Assembly (NCBI GenBank): GCA_944325635.1
Contig: CALVBD010000006.1
Span: 1-64,000 of the forward strand
Length of the DNA stretch: 64,000 nt
Source of the DNA: Candidatus Gastranaerophilales bacterium
Lineage (GTDB): Bacteria; Cyanobacteriota; Vampirovibrionia; Gastranaerophilales; Gastranaerophilaceae
Direction of reading: 5' to 3'
Part shown: positions 42,567 through 52,230 of the stretch, one piece after another
Numbering within the stretch: position 1 is the first letter of the stretch
Layout: each line of letters begins with the position of its first letter
Made by a program: the position numbers and the translations under genes
Notes under the pieces: model-generated
What the model saw: the letters and a program-made list of their open reading frames with translations, nothing else
What the model was told of the DNA's origin: nothing
The model's database searches: none

Positions 42567-43124
42567 ATGCCGTTTGAATTTGAAAGACAATCTATTCCGG
42601 ATGTAATCCTTGTAAAACCGAAAGTTTTCGGCGATAACCGCGGATTTTTTATGGAAACTTATAAAAAATCAGAATTTGCCCAAAACGGAATTGGCGTTGA
42701 ATTTAATCAGGATAACCACTCAAAATCCTCGGCACATGTCTTAAGAGGGCTTCACTATCAGGCAAAACCTTACGGGCAGGCAAAACTTGTCAGGTGCGTC
42801 CGCGGCAGAATTTACGATGTCGCAGTTGATATCAGACCAAATTCCAAAACCTTCGGTCAATATGTAAAAGTCGAACTTTCTGAAAATAATAAAAACATGC
42901 TTTATATTCCGGAAGGATTTGCCCACGGGTTTGTTGTTCTCTCTGATGAAGCCGAACTCTGCTACAAAGCAAGCGGAGAATATAATAAAGATGCAGATAG
43001 AGGGATTTTGTGGAACGACAAAGATATTAATATCAACTGGGAAATAGATTTTAAACCGGTTCTTAGCGATAAAGACAAAGTTCAACCTACATTAAAAGAA
43101 ATAAATAAAGAGGAGCTTTTATGA
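42567..43124 (+). CDS. rfbC: dTDP-4-dehydrorhamnose 3,5-epimerase
   Basis: 185 residues, the normal RmlC length. VFGDNRGFFMETYKKSEF, HVLRGLHYQ (catalytic His region) and YIPEGFAHGFVVLSD mark the cupin active site. It epimerises dTDP-4-keto-6-deoxyglucose on the way to dTDP-L-rhamnose. TATAAT lies 30 bases upstream and AAGGAG precedes the ATG. It overlaps rfbB by four bases, beginning the plus-strand rhamnose operon. Confidence 0.97.
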   Translation: MPFEFERQSIPDVILVKPKVFGDNRGFFMETYKKSEFAQNGIGVEFNQDNHSKSSAHVLRGLHYQAKPYGQAKLVRCVRGRIYDVAVDIRPNSKTFGQYVKVELSENNKNMLYIPEGFAHGFVVLSDEAELCYKASGEYNKDADRGILWNDKDININWEIDFKPVLSDKDKVQPTLKEINKEELL

Positions 43125-44101
43125 AATTATTAGTCACAGGCGGCGCCGGATTTATCGGAAGCTGTTTTATAAGATATATGCTTGAACACCATCCGGATTA
43201 CCACATTGTAAACCTTGATGCTCTAACTTATGCAGGCAATCTTGAAAATCTGTACGATGTTAAAGATAATCCGAATTATGAATTTGTATACGGCGACATC
43301 TGCGATAAGCATCTTGTAATGCAGGTTGTATCGGGAGTTGACGCAATTGTAAACTTCGCGGCAGAAAGCCACGTTGACCGCTCAATCGCAGGGCCTGAAG
43401 TGTTTATTGAAACAAATATTAAAGGAACATCAATTCTTTTGCAGGCGGCAAAAGCTTTCCATATAGAAAGATATTTGCAAGTGTCCACTGATGAAGTTTA
43501 CGGAAGCCTCGGAAAAGATGGTTATTTCACAGAAGAAACTCCGCTCGCTCCAAACAGTCCTTACTCGGCATCAAAAGCCAGTGCGGATTTAATAGTACGG
43601 TCGTATTTTGAAACATACGGACTTCCGACACTGATTACACGCTGCTCAAATAATTACGGACCTTATCAGTATCCTGAAAAATTAATTCCTTTCTTTATCG
43701 CAAGATTACTAAAAAATGAAAAAGTTCCTGTTTATGGCGACGGAATGAATGTCCGCGATTGGATTTACGTATATGATCATTGTTCGGCAATTGATACGGT
43801 GCTTCATAAAGGTACTCCTGGGCAAATATACAATATTGGCGGACATAACGAAAAAACAAACCTAGAAATTACACGCCTTATTTTAGAAGCAATGAATAAG
43901 GATGAAAGTTACATAGAATACGTAGAGGACAGATTAGGCCACGACCGCCGTTACGCTATATGCAACGATAAGATTACAGGAGAACTAGGCTGGAAACCTG
44001 CGGTATCCTTTGAAGAAGGTATACTTCTGACAATTGACTGGTACTTAAATAATCAAAAATGGATTAAGTCAGTCGAACAGCGGAAAGGACAAATTATATA
44101 A
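43121..44101 (+). CDS. rfbB: dTDP-glucose 4,6-dehydratase
   Basis: 326 residues, an extended SDR enzyme: TGGAGFIGSCFIRYM binds NAD, STDEVYGSLG and YSASKASADL contain the Thr and Tyr-x3-Lys active site, and CSNNYGPYQYPEKL is typical of RmlB. It makes dTDP-4-keto-6-deoxyglucose. GAGGAG precedes the ATG inside the rfbC end. The stop overlaps the rfbD start by one base (TAATG), so rfbC, rfbB and rfbD are tightly coupled. Confidence 0.97.
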   Translation: MKLLVTGGAGFIGSCFIRYMLEHHPDYHIVNLDALTYAGNLENLYDVKDNPNYEFVYGDICDKHLVMQVVSGVDAIVNFAAESHVDRSIAGPEVFIETNIKGTSILLQAAKAFHIERYLQVSTDEVYGSLGKDGYFTEETPLAPNSPYSASKASADLIVRSYFETYGLPTLITRCSNNYGPYQYPEKLIPFFIARLLKNEKVPVYGDGMNVRDWIYVYDHCSAIDTVLHKGTPGQIYNIGGHNEKTNLEITRLILEAMNKDESYIEYVEDRLGHDRRYAICNDKITGELGWKPAVSFEEGILLTIDWYLNNQKWIKSVEQRKGQII

Positions 44102-44919
44102 TGAAAATTCTTGTCACAGGAGCTAACGGCATGCTGGGGCAGGATTTATGCCCTATACTGGAAGATATGGGGGCTTTTGTTATAGAAACCGACGTTGATT
44201 CGCTTGATATTACAAAACCTGCTGATGTTGAAAGAATTCTGACTGCAGAACATCCCGATGCGGTAATTCATTGTGCGGCGTATACAAATGTTGATAAGGC
44301 CGAAGAAGATTTTGAAACAGCAAAACTTATAAATGCCGCAGGAACGGAAAATATTGCAAAAGTTTGCGGCAAATTAGATATTCCGCTTGTGTATATTTCA
44401 ACAGATTATGTATTTGACGGCACAAAAACAGAACCGTATAAACCTGATGACAAGACAAACCCTATCAATAATTACGGTTTGACAAAACTTATGGGCGAAG
44501 AAGCAGTCAAAAAATACTGCAAGAAATATTACATAGCACGTACAAGCTGGCTATACGGACATTACGGCAAAAATTTCGTTGAAACAATGCTTACTCTTGC
44601 TCAAAAAGGCAGTATAAAAGTTGTAGACGATCAAATCGGATGCCCTACCTGGACTGTAGAACTTGCAAACGGGATTGTAAAATTATTCCAAAAGCCGTAC
44701 GGAACATATCACGTCTGCGGCTCAGGCTCCACAAGCTGGTACGGTTTTGCACAAGAAATTTTTGCACAGGCGGGAGTTGAGGTAAATTTACAGCCTTGTA
44801 CTACGGATGAATTTCCTCGACCTGCAAAGCGTCCGAAATACAGCATTATGGATAACCAGCACATTTGCCGTGACTGGAAAGCTGCGCTGCGCGACTATTT
44901 ACAGCTGCGGAATATTTAA
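44101..44919 (+). CDS. rfbD: dTDP-4-dehydrorhamnose reductase
   Basis: 272 residues, slightly short but complete. TGANGMLGQDL is the NADPH loop; STDYVFDGTK, NNYGLTKLMGE (Tyr-x3-Lys) and RTSWLYG follow. RmlD reduces the keto group to finish dTDP-L-rhamnose. It ends one base before the stop of the oppositely oriented prepilin gene, which separates it from rfbA. Confidence 0.96.
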   Translation: MKILVTGANGMLGQDLCPILEDMGAFVIETDVDSLDITKPADVERILTAEHPDAVIHCAAYTNVDKAEEDFETAKLINAAGTENIAKVCGKLDIPLVYISTDYVFDGTKTEPYKPDDKTNPINNYGLTKLMGEEAVKKYCKKYYIARTSWLYGHYGKNFVETMLTLAQKGSIKVVDDQIGCPTWTVELANGIVKLFQKPYGTYHVCGSGSTSWYGFAQEIFAQAGVEVNLQPCTTDEFPRPAKRPKYSIMDNQHICRDWKAALRDYLQLRNI

Positions 44920-44920
44920 A

Positions 44921-45709
44921 TCATTTCAGCATCATTTCTTCTGCAGACTGTCCGCCTTTTTCAATAAGTTCGCAGACAGCAGTCAAGCCAAGTACGGCTG
45001 ATTTTTCGTTCCTTTTATATAAATTCAGATAGAATAAATCATATCCCCATTTGTTCGGACCTTTTGTTCCGTTTACATCAAAACCGAAAAAGAGAGTATT
45101 ATGAAAAGGTTTAAAATCAGGGTCGTACACATCCCCGTAGATATATATAATTGAGCCGTCATTTAAATTAAAACCAACATGTTCATTAATAGGAAAGGAA
45201 CAATTATTATTAACGATAGTACCGCCTGCAGCAAGAACTTCTGCCTTTGTTTTATATTTTGGACGGCAAGCGGAATTATTATGGTCGCAAATTTTGACGG
45301 ATTTATACTGTTCAAAAACCTTTTGCCAGAATTCATTACACTGATCATATCTGTATCCGCTACCGCCTACAGTTAATGTATAACATTCATAAGGAATTCC
45401 GTTTTCTGAGTTCACTGTATTGATTGCAGTTTGTAAGTTTGCATACGTTTTTTTAAATTGTGATTCCAGAACTTTATGCTGATATTTCCCCGTTAGTACA
45501 GGAAGTGTCATAGCACTAACTACACCAATAATTCCGAGGGTTATAAGAACTTCCGCAAGGGTAAATGCATTTTTAACACCTGACAGGCAAGAAAAGCCAA
45601 AGCGGCTCAGCCTTAATAACAATCCCCTTGTTTCTCTGCTTTTTAGTGTCGGAGAGTTGTATCTACGATGCCCCCCCCCCCCAAATCCAGTTATATCAAG
45701 GTTTTTCAT
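44921..45709 (-). CDS. Type IV prepilin-like protein with G12-encoded leader, in frame
   Basis: 262 residues from the ATG at 45709, nine bases after AAAGGAG; an ATG at 45736 lies before that signal. The start is MKNLDITGFGGGGH, with the four glycines encoded by 12 consecutive G (45671-45682). A long leader to residue 49 is followed by A-FTLAEVLITLGIIGVVSAMTLPVL, a prepilin cleavage site with Ala at -1 and Glu at +5. The C-terminal loop NGTKGPNKWGYDLFYL is shared with the broken prepilin at 29774. It would be cleaved by prepilin peptidase and enter a pilus or pseudopilus. It sits inside the rhamnose gene cluster on the other strand. Confidence 0.85.
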   Translation of the reverse strand: MKNLDITGFGGGGHRRYNSPTLKSRETRGLLLRLSRFGFSCLSGVKNAFTLAEVLITLGIIGVVSAMTLPVLTGKYQHKVLESQFKKTYANLQTAINTVNSENGIPYECYTLTVGGSGYRYDQCNEFWQKVFEQYKSVKICDHNNSACRPKYKTKAEVLAAGGTIVNNNCSFPINEHVGFNLNDGSIIYIYGDVYDPDFKPFHNTLFFGFDVNGTKGPNKWGYDLFYLNLYKRNEKSAVLGLTAVCELIEKGGQSAEEMMLK

Positions 45710-45794
45710 ACTCTCAATCTCCTTTATTATTTTCATGTTATTATAAATTTATTATATAATATTTAACAATCAATTTCAAGAATAAGGATATTTT

Positions 45795-46673
45795 ATGAAA
45801 GGTATCGTTTTAGCCGGAGGCGCCGGAACAAGGTTACATCCAAGTACAATAGCTGTATCAAAACAGTTAATGCCTGTTTATGATAAACCGATGATTTATC
45901 ATCCGATTTCCGTTCTTATGCTTGCGGGAATAAAGGATATTTTGATAATTTCCACCCCTCAGGATCTGCCGAATTTTAAAAGACTCCTCGGCGACGGTGC
46001 ACCTTTCGGGGTAAAATTTTCATACAGAGAGCAGCCATCTCCTGACGGGCTTGCACAGGCGTTTATTCTCGGGGAAGAGTTTATCGGGGATGATAATGTA
46101 GCACTCATTCTCGGAGATAATATTTTTTACGGCGACGGATTTTCCGCAAAGTTAAAAAATGCGGCAGAAAATACAAAATCCGGTAAAGCAACAGTTTTCG
46201 GATATAAGGTTAAAGATGCACATAGATTCGGGGTCGTTGAATTTGACAACAACGGCAAAGTTTTATCCCTTGAAGAAAAACCTGACAAACCAAAATCTGA
46301 CTATGCGGTTACCGGCTTATATTTTTATGATAATAAAGTTGTTGAATATGCAAAAAAATTAAAGCCTTCTGCCCGCGGAGAGTTGGAAATTACCGATTTG
46401 AACAATGTTTATCTTTCTGAAGGCAATCTGAATGTTGAAATCTTAGGTCGCGGCTTTGCATGGCTTGACACGGGAACGCATCATTCGCTATTGCAGGCGT
46501 CTCAATTTGTCCATACGATTGAAGAAAACCAGGGAATAAAAATTGCCTGTCTGGAAGAAGTTGCATATCGAATGGGTTTTGTTGACAAAGAAACGCTTGA
46601 AAAACATATTTCAAAATACAAAAACAATGAATATTTCAACTACGTTGCAAATGTGATTAAGAAAAACGCGTAG
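45795..46673 (+). CDS. rfbA: Glucose-1-phosphate thymidylyltransferase
   Basis: 292 residues, the RmlA length. [20 protein letters not shown] opens the nucleotidyltransferase fold, with [30 protein letters not shown] and [11 protein letters not shown] further on. It makes dTDP-glucose, the first step of rhamnose synthesis. AAGGAT precedes the ATG. It should belong with rfbC-rfbB-rfbD but is separated by the reversed prepilin gene and needs its own promoter. Confidence 0.97.
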   Translation: MKGIVLAGGAGTRLHPSTIAVSKQLMPVYDKPMIYHPISVLMLAGIKDILIISTPQDLPNFKRLLGDGAPFGVKFSYREQPSPDGLAQAFILGEEFIGDDNVALILGDNIFYGDGFSAKLKNAAENTKSGKATVFGYKVKDAHRFGVVEFDNNGKVLSLEEKPDKPKSDYAVTGLYFYDNKVVEYAKKLKPSARGELEITDLNNVYLSEGNLNVEILGRGFAWLDTGTHHSLLQASQFVHTIEENQGIKIACLEEVAYRMGFVDKETLEKHISKYKNNEYFNYVANVIKKNA

Positions 46674-47091
46674 AAAAGCATTCCCCAATCCGTTTTTGCA
46701 AAGAATCTTAGTTGGGCTGGAAAGCCCAACCTACAAACTTTCACCCTCTGCTAGAGGGAGAGGGAAGATTAATTTGCCTCCCTTTGTAAGGGAGGTGGCG
46801 CGTGAGCGCCGGAGGGTTTTATATATTATCTTCACGTCATCCCGGGCTATGACCCTGGATCGCATTATCGTTCCCTCCAAAGGGAATGCAATCCCGCATA
46901 GCTTGAAAAACAAGATTTTATTGAGATTCTGTGGAAAACCAGACATTTTGCGCGAAATCAAAGATTTCGGCAAAAGTAATCAAACAAGTTCAGAATGACA
47001 TGTTCAATATTCCGCTTCTATCAGTCTTTCTTAGCTTCCGAAATGACGGATCTGCAATTTTCTTCCTTTTCAAGGGGGAACAGTCGGCTTA
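46674..47091. repeat. Intergenic region made of several palindromic repeats
   Basis: In order: AGTTGGGCT-GGAA-AGCCCAAC (about 46709-46730, like the arms of the 42194 element); CACCCTCTGCTAGAGGGAGAGGG; GCCTCCCTTTGTAAGGGAGGTGGCG followed by GCGTGAGCGCC; CGTCATCCCGGGCTATGACC; and further AAATGACGGATCTG. All are GC-rich, hairpin-forming and unlike the flanking genes. Open frames across it are translations of the repeats and lack ribosome binding sites. Confidence 0.6.
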
Positions 47092-49161
47092 CTATATTTT
47101 CTTAAACTTGTTTAAAAGATTGGACGGAGAACTATTCGTCGACTGTACCTCAGAAGCAGGAGTTAAAACAGGCTGAGACGTTTCTGTTTCGTTTACGAAA
47201 ACCCTCGGGTCATCTATCCTCTCCATCGCTTTCATAATCCCAATTTTACCGGCTTTTTTCTGAATATTCGTAAGCCAAGCATTAAATGCATACGGAATTC
47301 CGATTACCAGAGCAAGAACCGGCGCACCTGCGACAGCCACAGTATTCCAGAATGTTTTATAGTTCCCGTAATTGACTTTTAGTTCCATTGGCACTTCAAC
47401 GCCCATCTTTTTCATATTCTTTCTTGCTTTTATTTTTAAGATATCAAACGTAAAATGGCGTCCCCAGGTCGGAAGAAAACCTTTTTTGAAATGTTTATTT
47501 AGAGCCTCCGTAAGAGATTTTTTATCAGATCCGCTTGAAATTACTTTTTGGAATTCTTCTTTGAATGCGTCGTATACTTTTTTAAATTCAGGATGTTCCT
47601 TAAGTTTGCCACCGCCGTTAATCATTACGTTATTGAATTCTTTTCTCAATTCTTTATCATTTTTCAAAAGGTCATAACCTTTATCAACAATCCCCTTGAA
47701 CGGAGATGTTTTATCAAGGGTAAGATTTGAGAAAGTTTTTAGGATTTTATCAATAGGGAGTTTTCCTTTGATAAGGGCAAGCGATAAAGCCGTCATTGCA
47801 ACGGCATAACTAATCCCGAATACCGCACCGAACGCTTGTTTTGCGATTTCCGTTCCTGCTTCTATATCTTCTGAATAGCGCTGGGACATCTCATCAATTT
47901 CGTCGAACGCCATAAAGACTTTCTGCTGCAAATGTTTTGCGTCCTGCAATTGTTTATCTGAAATTTCCGTATCTTCTTTCAGGATTTTGATAATTTTTTC
48001 ATTCTTTTTAAGTTCTTTTTCTTTATATTCTTTGTACTCATTTGCATTTTTCAAATATGTTCCGAGGAACGCAAAATTTTGTGCAATTTTTTGGAAGAAA
48101 GATTTTTTCTGATCCTCTGCTTTAATATCTTTTGCCTTTGCCTTTTGTTCCTCTGTAAACGACATCAATGCAGCAGGATCTTTCATCAAATCCTGTCTTG
48201 CTTTATATCTCCCGATACGGGAAGCTTCTTTTTGAACAGAGGTTCCGGCTGTCAAAAGTGTAAGCGTTGTTAATGTCGTTGCTGCAGTCGAAACAATTCC
48301 GCTGTATTTAGCTGTTTTTCCGCCGAAGAGTTTCAGGATTTTATTCAGAGCGACACCGACCGGTACTGCTAAAATCGCCGAAAATACGCCAAGCGTATCA
48401 AAGGCATTCTCTGCGTTTTCTGAATATTCTTCTGCCCTGATATTGATATCTTTTACCGCATCTATAATTAATTCTTTATCCTCATCGGCTTTTGCAAGCT
48501 GCTGAGTGGTATAGGTTCTTGATTTTAACCTGTCAATTTCACCGTCATCTTTTTGTGATTTGGCTTCTTCATAGGCCTTTTTATCTTTAAAAATTTGTTT
48601 AATATTAGAAAAACTTTTGAGGAAACTTTTCTTCTCTTTTTCATCCGGAAGTTCTTCCGCTTTTTTAATGGCTGCTTCAATTTGTTCAGGGGTATAAATT
48701 ACGAAATTTCTGACATCTTTCAATTCATCCTGCTTTGCCTGAAAACGTCCGATACGAGAAGCCTCTTTTTGCTTTGCTGTTCCCCAGAGTATAAACCCTA
48801 TACTTACTGCAAATGTGGTGATTAAACTTCCGATATTAAGTATTTGCTGTGCTTTTAAAGATTTCATTTTCATTCCGAGAAGTGGTAGGAATGTTAACGG
48901 CAAAAGTGCAAATATACTCATTGCCGATGAAAACATTTCCATATCTTCACAGTTATTTTCCGAACGGTTATCAAGCATTTCTGCAGCACGAATAACAGTT
49001 TTTGCCCTGGCTTCGGTTAATTCTACCTTATCTTTTGGAAGCTGTAAATTCTTTGCAAGATACTGTTTCTGAGCTTTTTCATCAGCCTGCTGCTGTTCCC
49101 ACTTGTCATAGATATTGTAATTATTTTTTACTTCACGTACGGAATTTATGAACTGACCCAT
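47092..49161 (-). CDS. Multi-pass membrane protein with a triplicated unit
   Basis: 689 residues, unrecognised. Three times, a pair of hydrophobic helices is followed by a conserved basic segment: QKEASRIGRFQAKQDELKD (~131), QKEASRIGRYKARQDLMKD (~310) and QKKAGKIGIMKAMERIDDP (~637). Units 1 and 2 are close; unit 3 is more diverged and preceded by a longer insert. Long charged helices lie between them. The sequence suggests an internally duplicated inner-membrane protein with large cytoplasmic helical parts. No ribosome binding site is obvious before the ATG. It lies just downstream of the ATPase gene on the same strand, 70 bases away. Confidence 0.75.
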   Translation of the reverse strand: MGQFINSVREVKNNYNIYDKWEQQQADEKAQKQYLAKNLQLPKDKVELTEARAKTVIRAAEMLDNRSENNCEDMEMFSSAMSIFALLPLTFLPLLGMKMKSLKAQQILNIGSLITTFAVSIGFILWGTAKQKEASRIGRFQAKQDELKDVRNFVIYTPEQIEAAIKKAEELPDEKEKKSFLKSFSNIKQIFKDKKAYEEAKSQKDDGEIDRLKSRTYTTQQLAKADEDKELIIDAVKDINIRAEEYSENAENAFDTLGVFSAILAVPVGVALNKILKLFGGKTAKYSGIVSTAATTLTTLTLLTAGTSVQKEASRIGRYKARQDLMKDPAALMSFTEEQKAKAKDIKAEDQKKSFFQKIAQNFAFLGTYLKNANEYKEYKEKELKKNEKIIKILKEDTEISDKQLQDAKHLQQKVFMAFDEIDEMSQRYSEDIEAGTEIAKQAFGAVFGISYAVAMTALSLALIKGKLPIDKILKTFSNLTLDKTSPFKGIVDKGYDLLKNDKELRKEFNNVMINGGGKLKEHPEFKKVYDAFKEEFQKVISSGSDKKSLTEALNKHFKKGFLPTWGRHFTFDILKIKARKNMKKMGVEVPMELKVNYGNYKTFWNTVAVAGAPVLALVIGIPYAFNAWLTNIQKKAGKIGIMKAMERIDDPRVFVNETETSQPVLTPASEVQSTNSSPSNLLNKFKKI

Positions 49162-49231
49162 TTACACAAAAATTTTCTTATATTTAAGTCCTACATTTAT
49201 ATAAAAAATACAACGTGAAAAAATTTGCTAT

Positions 49232-52213
49232 TTATGCCTGACCTAGCTTAATATTGTTAACCTGACAAAAAGATTTCAGGGCATTTTTTGCTTTTTGGAT
49301 ATCAATATGTACATAATTATTACGTGTCTGTCTGACTAGATCCGAGGCTTTAAAATACATTTTTGCCGCACCGTTCAGATATTCCTGCTGCTGTGGTGAA
49401 TGTATAAGCCCTATTTCCTGATAATATTTACCAAAAAGCAAATATAATCTTGATAATAAATCATTAAGATTAAATTTTCTTGCAAGCATTATGGCACTTT
49501 CAAGATTCATCTTTGCAGTATCAAAATCAGAAGTTGCCATTGAGGCCTTTACAATTGTCGTTTTCAAAAGAATAGTAAAGAAGTAGTTATCAATTTTCGG
49601 ATTTTGAGCAACCTCAAGCGCCTGAGATGCAATTTCCTGAGCAGCATATGGCCCTTCTGTCACAAGTGCGGCTTCCGCTATTAAATACCAGGTTAACAAT
49701 GCGCCGAGCGCCATTTTTTCTTTTGAAAAATATGCTATCTGATCATTATAAATTTCAATGGCATGTTTTGTCTGGTTATTATCTTTAAAAATTTTGCCCA
49801 GCAGGGACTTCAACATATTTTTAGTAAAATTATCTCCGCAGTTATTCGCAAAAGTTACGACCTGGAACAAATCTTCCTGCAGTCCATTATAACGTTTCCG
49901 CATAAAGTTATTTATAATATTAATCAAATTCCAGCGCAAAATCGCCTCATCATCCATGGACGTTTCTCTATAATTTTTGAGAATTTCTTCCAGAAGTTTT
50001 TCGGATGAGGTGAAATCTCCCTTCATTGTATTGGCAAATGCAAGTCCTAGTTTACATTTACAAATAAATAAATTATCACTTATGTTGTTGCGCTCAATTA
50101 TATCAAACAGAATTGTCAAAATTTCAAACGAACGATCGTTACCCTGTAATATCAAAGCATTTGCAAGAATAAGATAAGTTTTGAGCCAAGTCTCATACAA
50201 CAACTCAAACGGAATATTTTGTTTAGTGTATGTCTTACCAAGATATGCGTCAAATACAGGCATAATCTCATTATCAATCATATTAATAATCTGTCCGCAA
50301 TTTCCGATATACAAAAGAGAATTCAATTTTGAACATTTGACAAGTGCAGTTTCCAAATCCATATCAGAATTTATTTTCGAAAGTACGACATCTACACATT
50401 CTACATTACCGAAATAATTTCCGACTCTTTCACAACAGTGAGCCATATACCCAAGCAATTCAATCTCACGCGGAGTATCTCCGATAGCCTGAGCATTTGC
50501 AATAGCATCAGGCAGATAATCCATTGCCTCTTTAGGGTTAAAATCAGCAAGAAGTTTGCCTAAACGTTCTGAAATATTATACCTTGTTTTTAATGTAGCA
50601 CTCTCATCAAGTTCGTTTATTAATGCAAGACACTGCTTTTGAGAAATTGCGTAAAGATTAGTGTCGCCTATATATGCTGCAAGTCTTGTATTTCTTGTCC
50701 ATATATCCAACGCGAGTTTAGGATGTTTTAGGTTTTGAGCAATAATTCCGAAAATAGCATTTGAATTCAATGTAAAATTTCCGAGCGCATTACAGACTTT
50801 TGTATTTAAATCAATAAAACCTTCATCATCTTTTGCAGTTTTAATAATCGTTTCCCATAAAAGCAAATCTTTAAACTGATAGAAAATATCACTCAACGGC
50901 GAAACATAATTAGACTGCTCAAGATAGGAAATAACTTCGCTGAATCTGGTATCATTAAACCCGAAAATTTGTTTTAATAAATTTAGATTAATCTTATCGC
51001 CCAGAATTGCAGAGGCTATCAAAAAAACATACGCGGTTTTATTAGATTCTTTTAAAACTCTTAAACGTTCATTAATCAAATCAGAATAAGTGTCGGGAAG
51101 TTTAAATGTAAAATCGGAAATGTGACAATCAAAACGCAAGCTTAATGCCTGTTCAAGAAAAGCAGGATTTCCATGAGCAGCTAAAAATAAGTTTCTCTTT
51201 TCCGTATCGTTCATATATGGGAAACCCTGAACATTTTCTTCTTTATAATTTACAAATTCAATCATCTGCGCCGGCGTCAGAGCAGAAATACTTATATCAA
51301 GATAAATATCATCCGTCTCTTTTTTCATTAAATTGAAATAACTTTTTGCAGGTTTCGGCTCATTATATAAAAGCAGAAGATTAAGTTCATTCCATATATT
51401 CTCTTTCTTGATAAATTCATTCAAAAATTCATAAGAAAAACCGTCTATATTTTCAAAATTATCTACAACTATTACAAATTTACTATACGAAATTATTTTT
51501 TCAAAAACTTTATTTAATAAATCAAAAGTCTTAACTTTATTAGTATTCAACTCCTCAAAAGTCCCCATCTGTGAAGGATAGAGAAAATTCAAAAAATCAT
51601 AAACTTCTGCATGATTAAGATACGGAAATTCATTCTGGAAAAACTTTGTTGCATCTTTCTTAAACTTTAAACTGTTCAGACAAAAATTTGGCAGATTAAA
51701 AAGATTCAGCATCATATCCTGAATTAAACCGCCGGGCGTCAACTGAGTAATAGGAGTACATTTACCGTAAAACCATACGTAATGCTTATCTTTCAGTGCA
51801 TTCATCACATGGGACAATACAACACTTTTTCCGATACCTCTATCGCCGCTTAATGAGAACACCTTTTTGGAATGATCTAAAAAGCCTTTCACAAGAGTAT
51901 TTTTAGCAGCCTCCTGACTCATAAATTTGGCAGGATATTCAAAACTGTTAAAATCCTCAGGGATAACCTCCTTAACCTTTACCGGCTCAATAAAAGGATA
52001 TCCGCATTTTCGGCATTTTTTTGCATTTAATTGGTTAACGCTGTTGCATTCTGGACAAAGCTTAAGAAGTTCCTCCCCGCATTTTCGGCAAACAATATCA
52101 AATATTGAATTCACCGTATGACAATTCTTACATATCAACCCTGTACGTGTCTTGCAATACGGACACTTCAAGGTATTATCCGGAATTGTTTTTTTACAGA
52201 TTGGACATTTCAT
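49232..52213 (-). CDS. Zinc-ribbon STAND-like ATPase with TPR-type C-terminus
   Basis: 993 residues. Residues 1-75 hold about four CxxC zinc knuckles (CPICKKTIPDNTLKCPYC, CKNC, CRKCGE, CPEC, CRKCGYPF). An AAA/STAND-type NTPase follows, with Walker A GDRGIGKSVV near 123 and Walker B FVIVVDNFEN near 247. The remaining 550 residues are helical repeats like those of MalT-type signalling ATPases. Such proteins sense a ligand and oligomerise; the zinc ribbons suggest nucleic-acid or protein contact. The gene follows a sigma factor gene after 17 bases, so it may control or respond to that factor. The trigger is unknown. Confidence 0.85.
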   Translation of the reverse strand: MKCPICKKTIPDNTLKCPYCKTRTGLICKNCHTVNSIFDIVCRKCGEELLKLCPECNSVNQLNAKKCRKCGYPFIEPVKVKEVIPEDFNSFEYPAKFMSQEAAKNTLVKGFLDHSKKVFSLSGDRGIGKSVVLSHVMNALKDKHYVWFYGKCTPITQLTPGGLIQDMMLNLFNLPNFCLNSLKFKKDATKFFQNEFPYLNHAEVYDFLNFLYPSQMGTFEELNTNKVKTFDLLNKVFEKIISYSKFVIVVDNFENIDGFSYEFLNEFIKKENIWNELNLLLLYNEPKPAKSYFNLMKKETDDIYLDISISALTPAQMIEFVNYKEENVQGFPYMNDTEKRNLFLAAHGNPAFLEQALSLRFDCHISDFTFKLPDTYSDLINERLRVLKESNKTAYVFLIASAILGDKINLNLLKQIFGFNDTRFSEVISYLEQSNYVSPLSDIFYQFKDLLLWETIIKTAKDDEGFIDLNTKVCNALGNFTLNSNAIFGIIAQNLKHPKLALDIWTRNTRLAAYIGDTNLYAISQKQCLALINELDESATLKTRYNISERLGKLLADFNPKEAMDYLPDAIANAQAIGDTPREIELLGYMAHCCERVGNYFGNVECVDVVLSKINSDMDLETALVKCSKLNSLLYIGNCGQIINMIDNEIMPVFDAYLGKTYTKQNIPFELLYETWLKTYLILANALILQGNDRSFEILTILFDIIERNNISDNLFICKCKLGLAFANTMKGDFTSSEKLLEEILKNYRETSMDDEAILRWNLINIINNFMRKRYNGLQEDLFQVVTFANNCGDNFTKNMLKSLLGKIFKDNNQTKHAIEIYNDQIAYFSKEKMALGALLTWYLIAEAALVTEGPYAAQEIASQALEVAQNPKIDNYFFTILLKTTIVKASMATSDFDTAKMNLESAIMLARKFNLNDLLSRLYLLFGKYYQEIGLIHSPQQQEYLNGAAKMYFKASDLVRQTRNNYVHIDIQKAKNALKSFCQVNNIKLGQA

Positions 52214-52230
52214 AGTTAAATTCCCGTTTG

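Noticed and set aside
46696-46998. 100-codon plus-strand frame
   Set aside because: It is a translation of several GC-rich palindromic repeats with no start signal.
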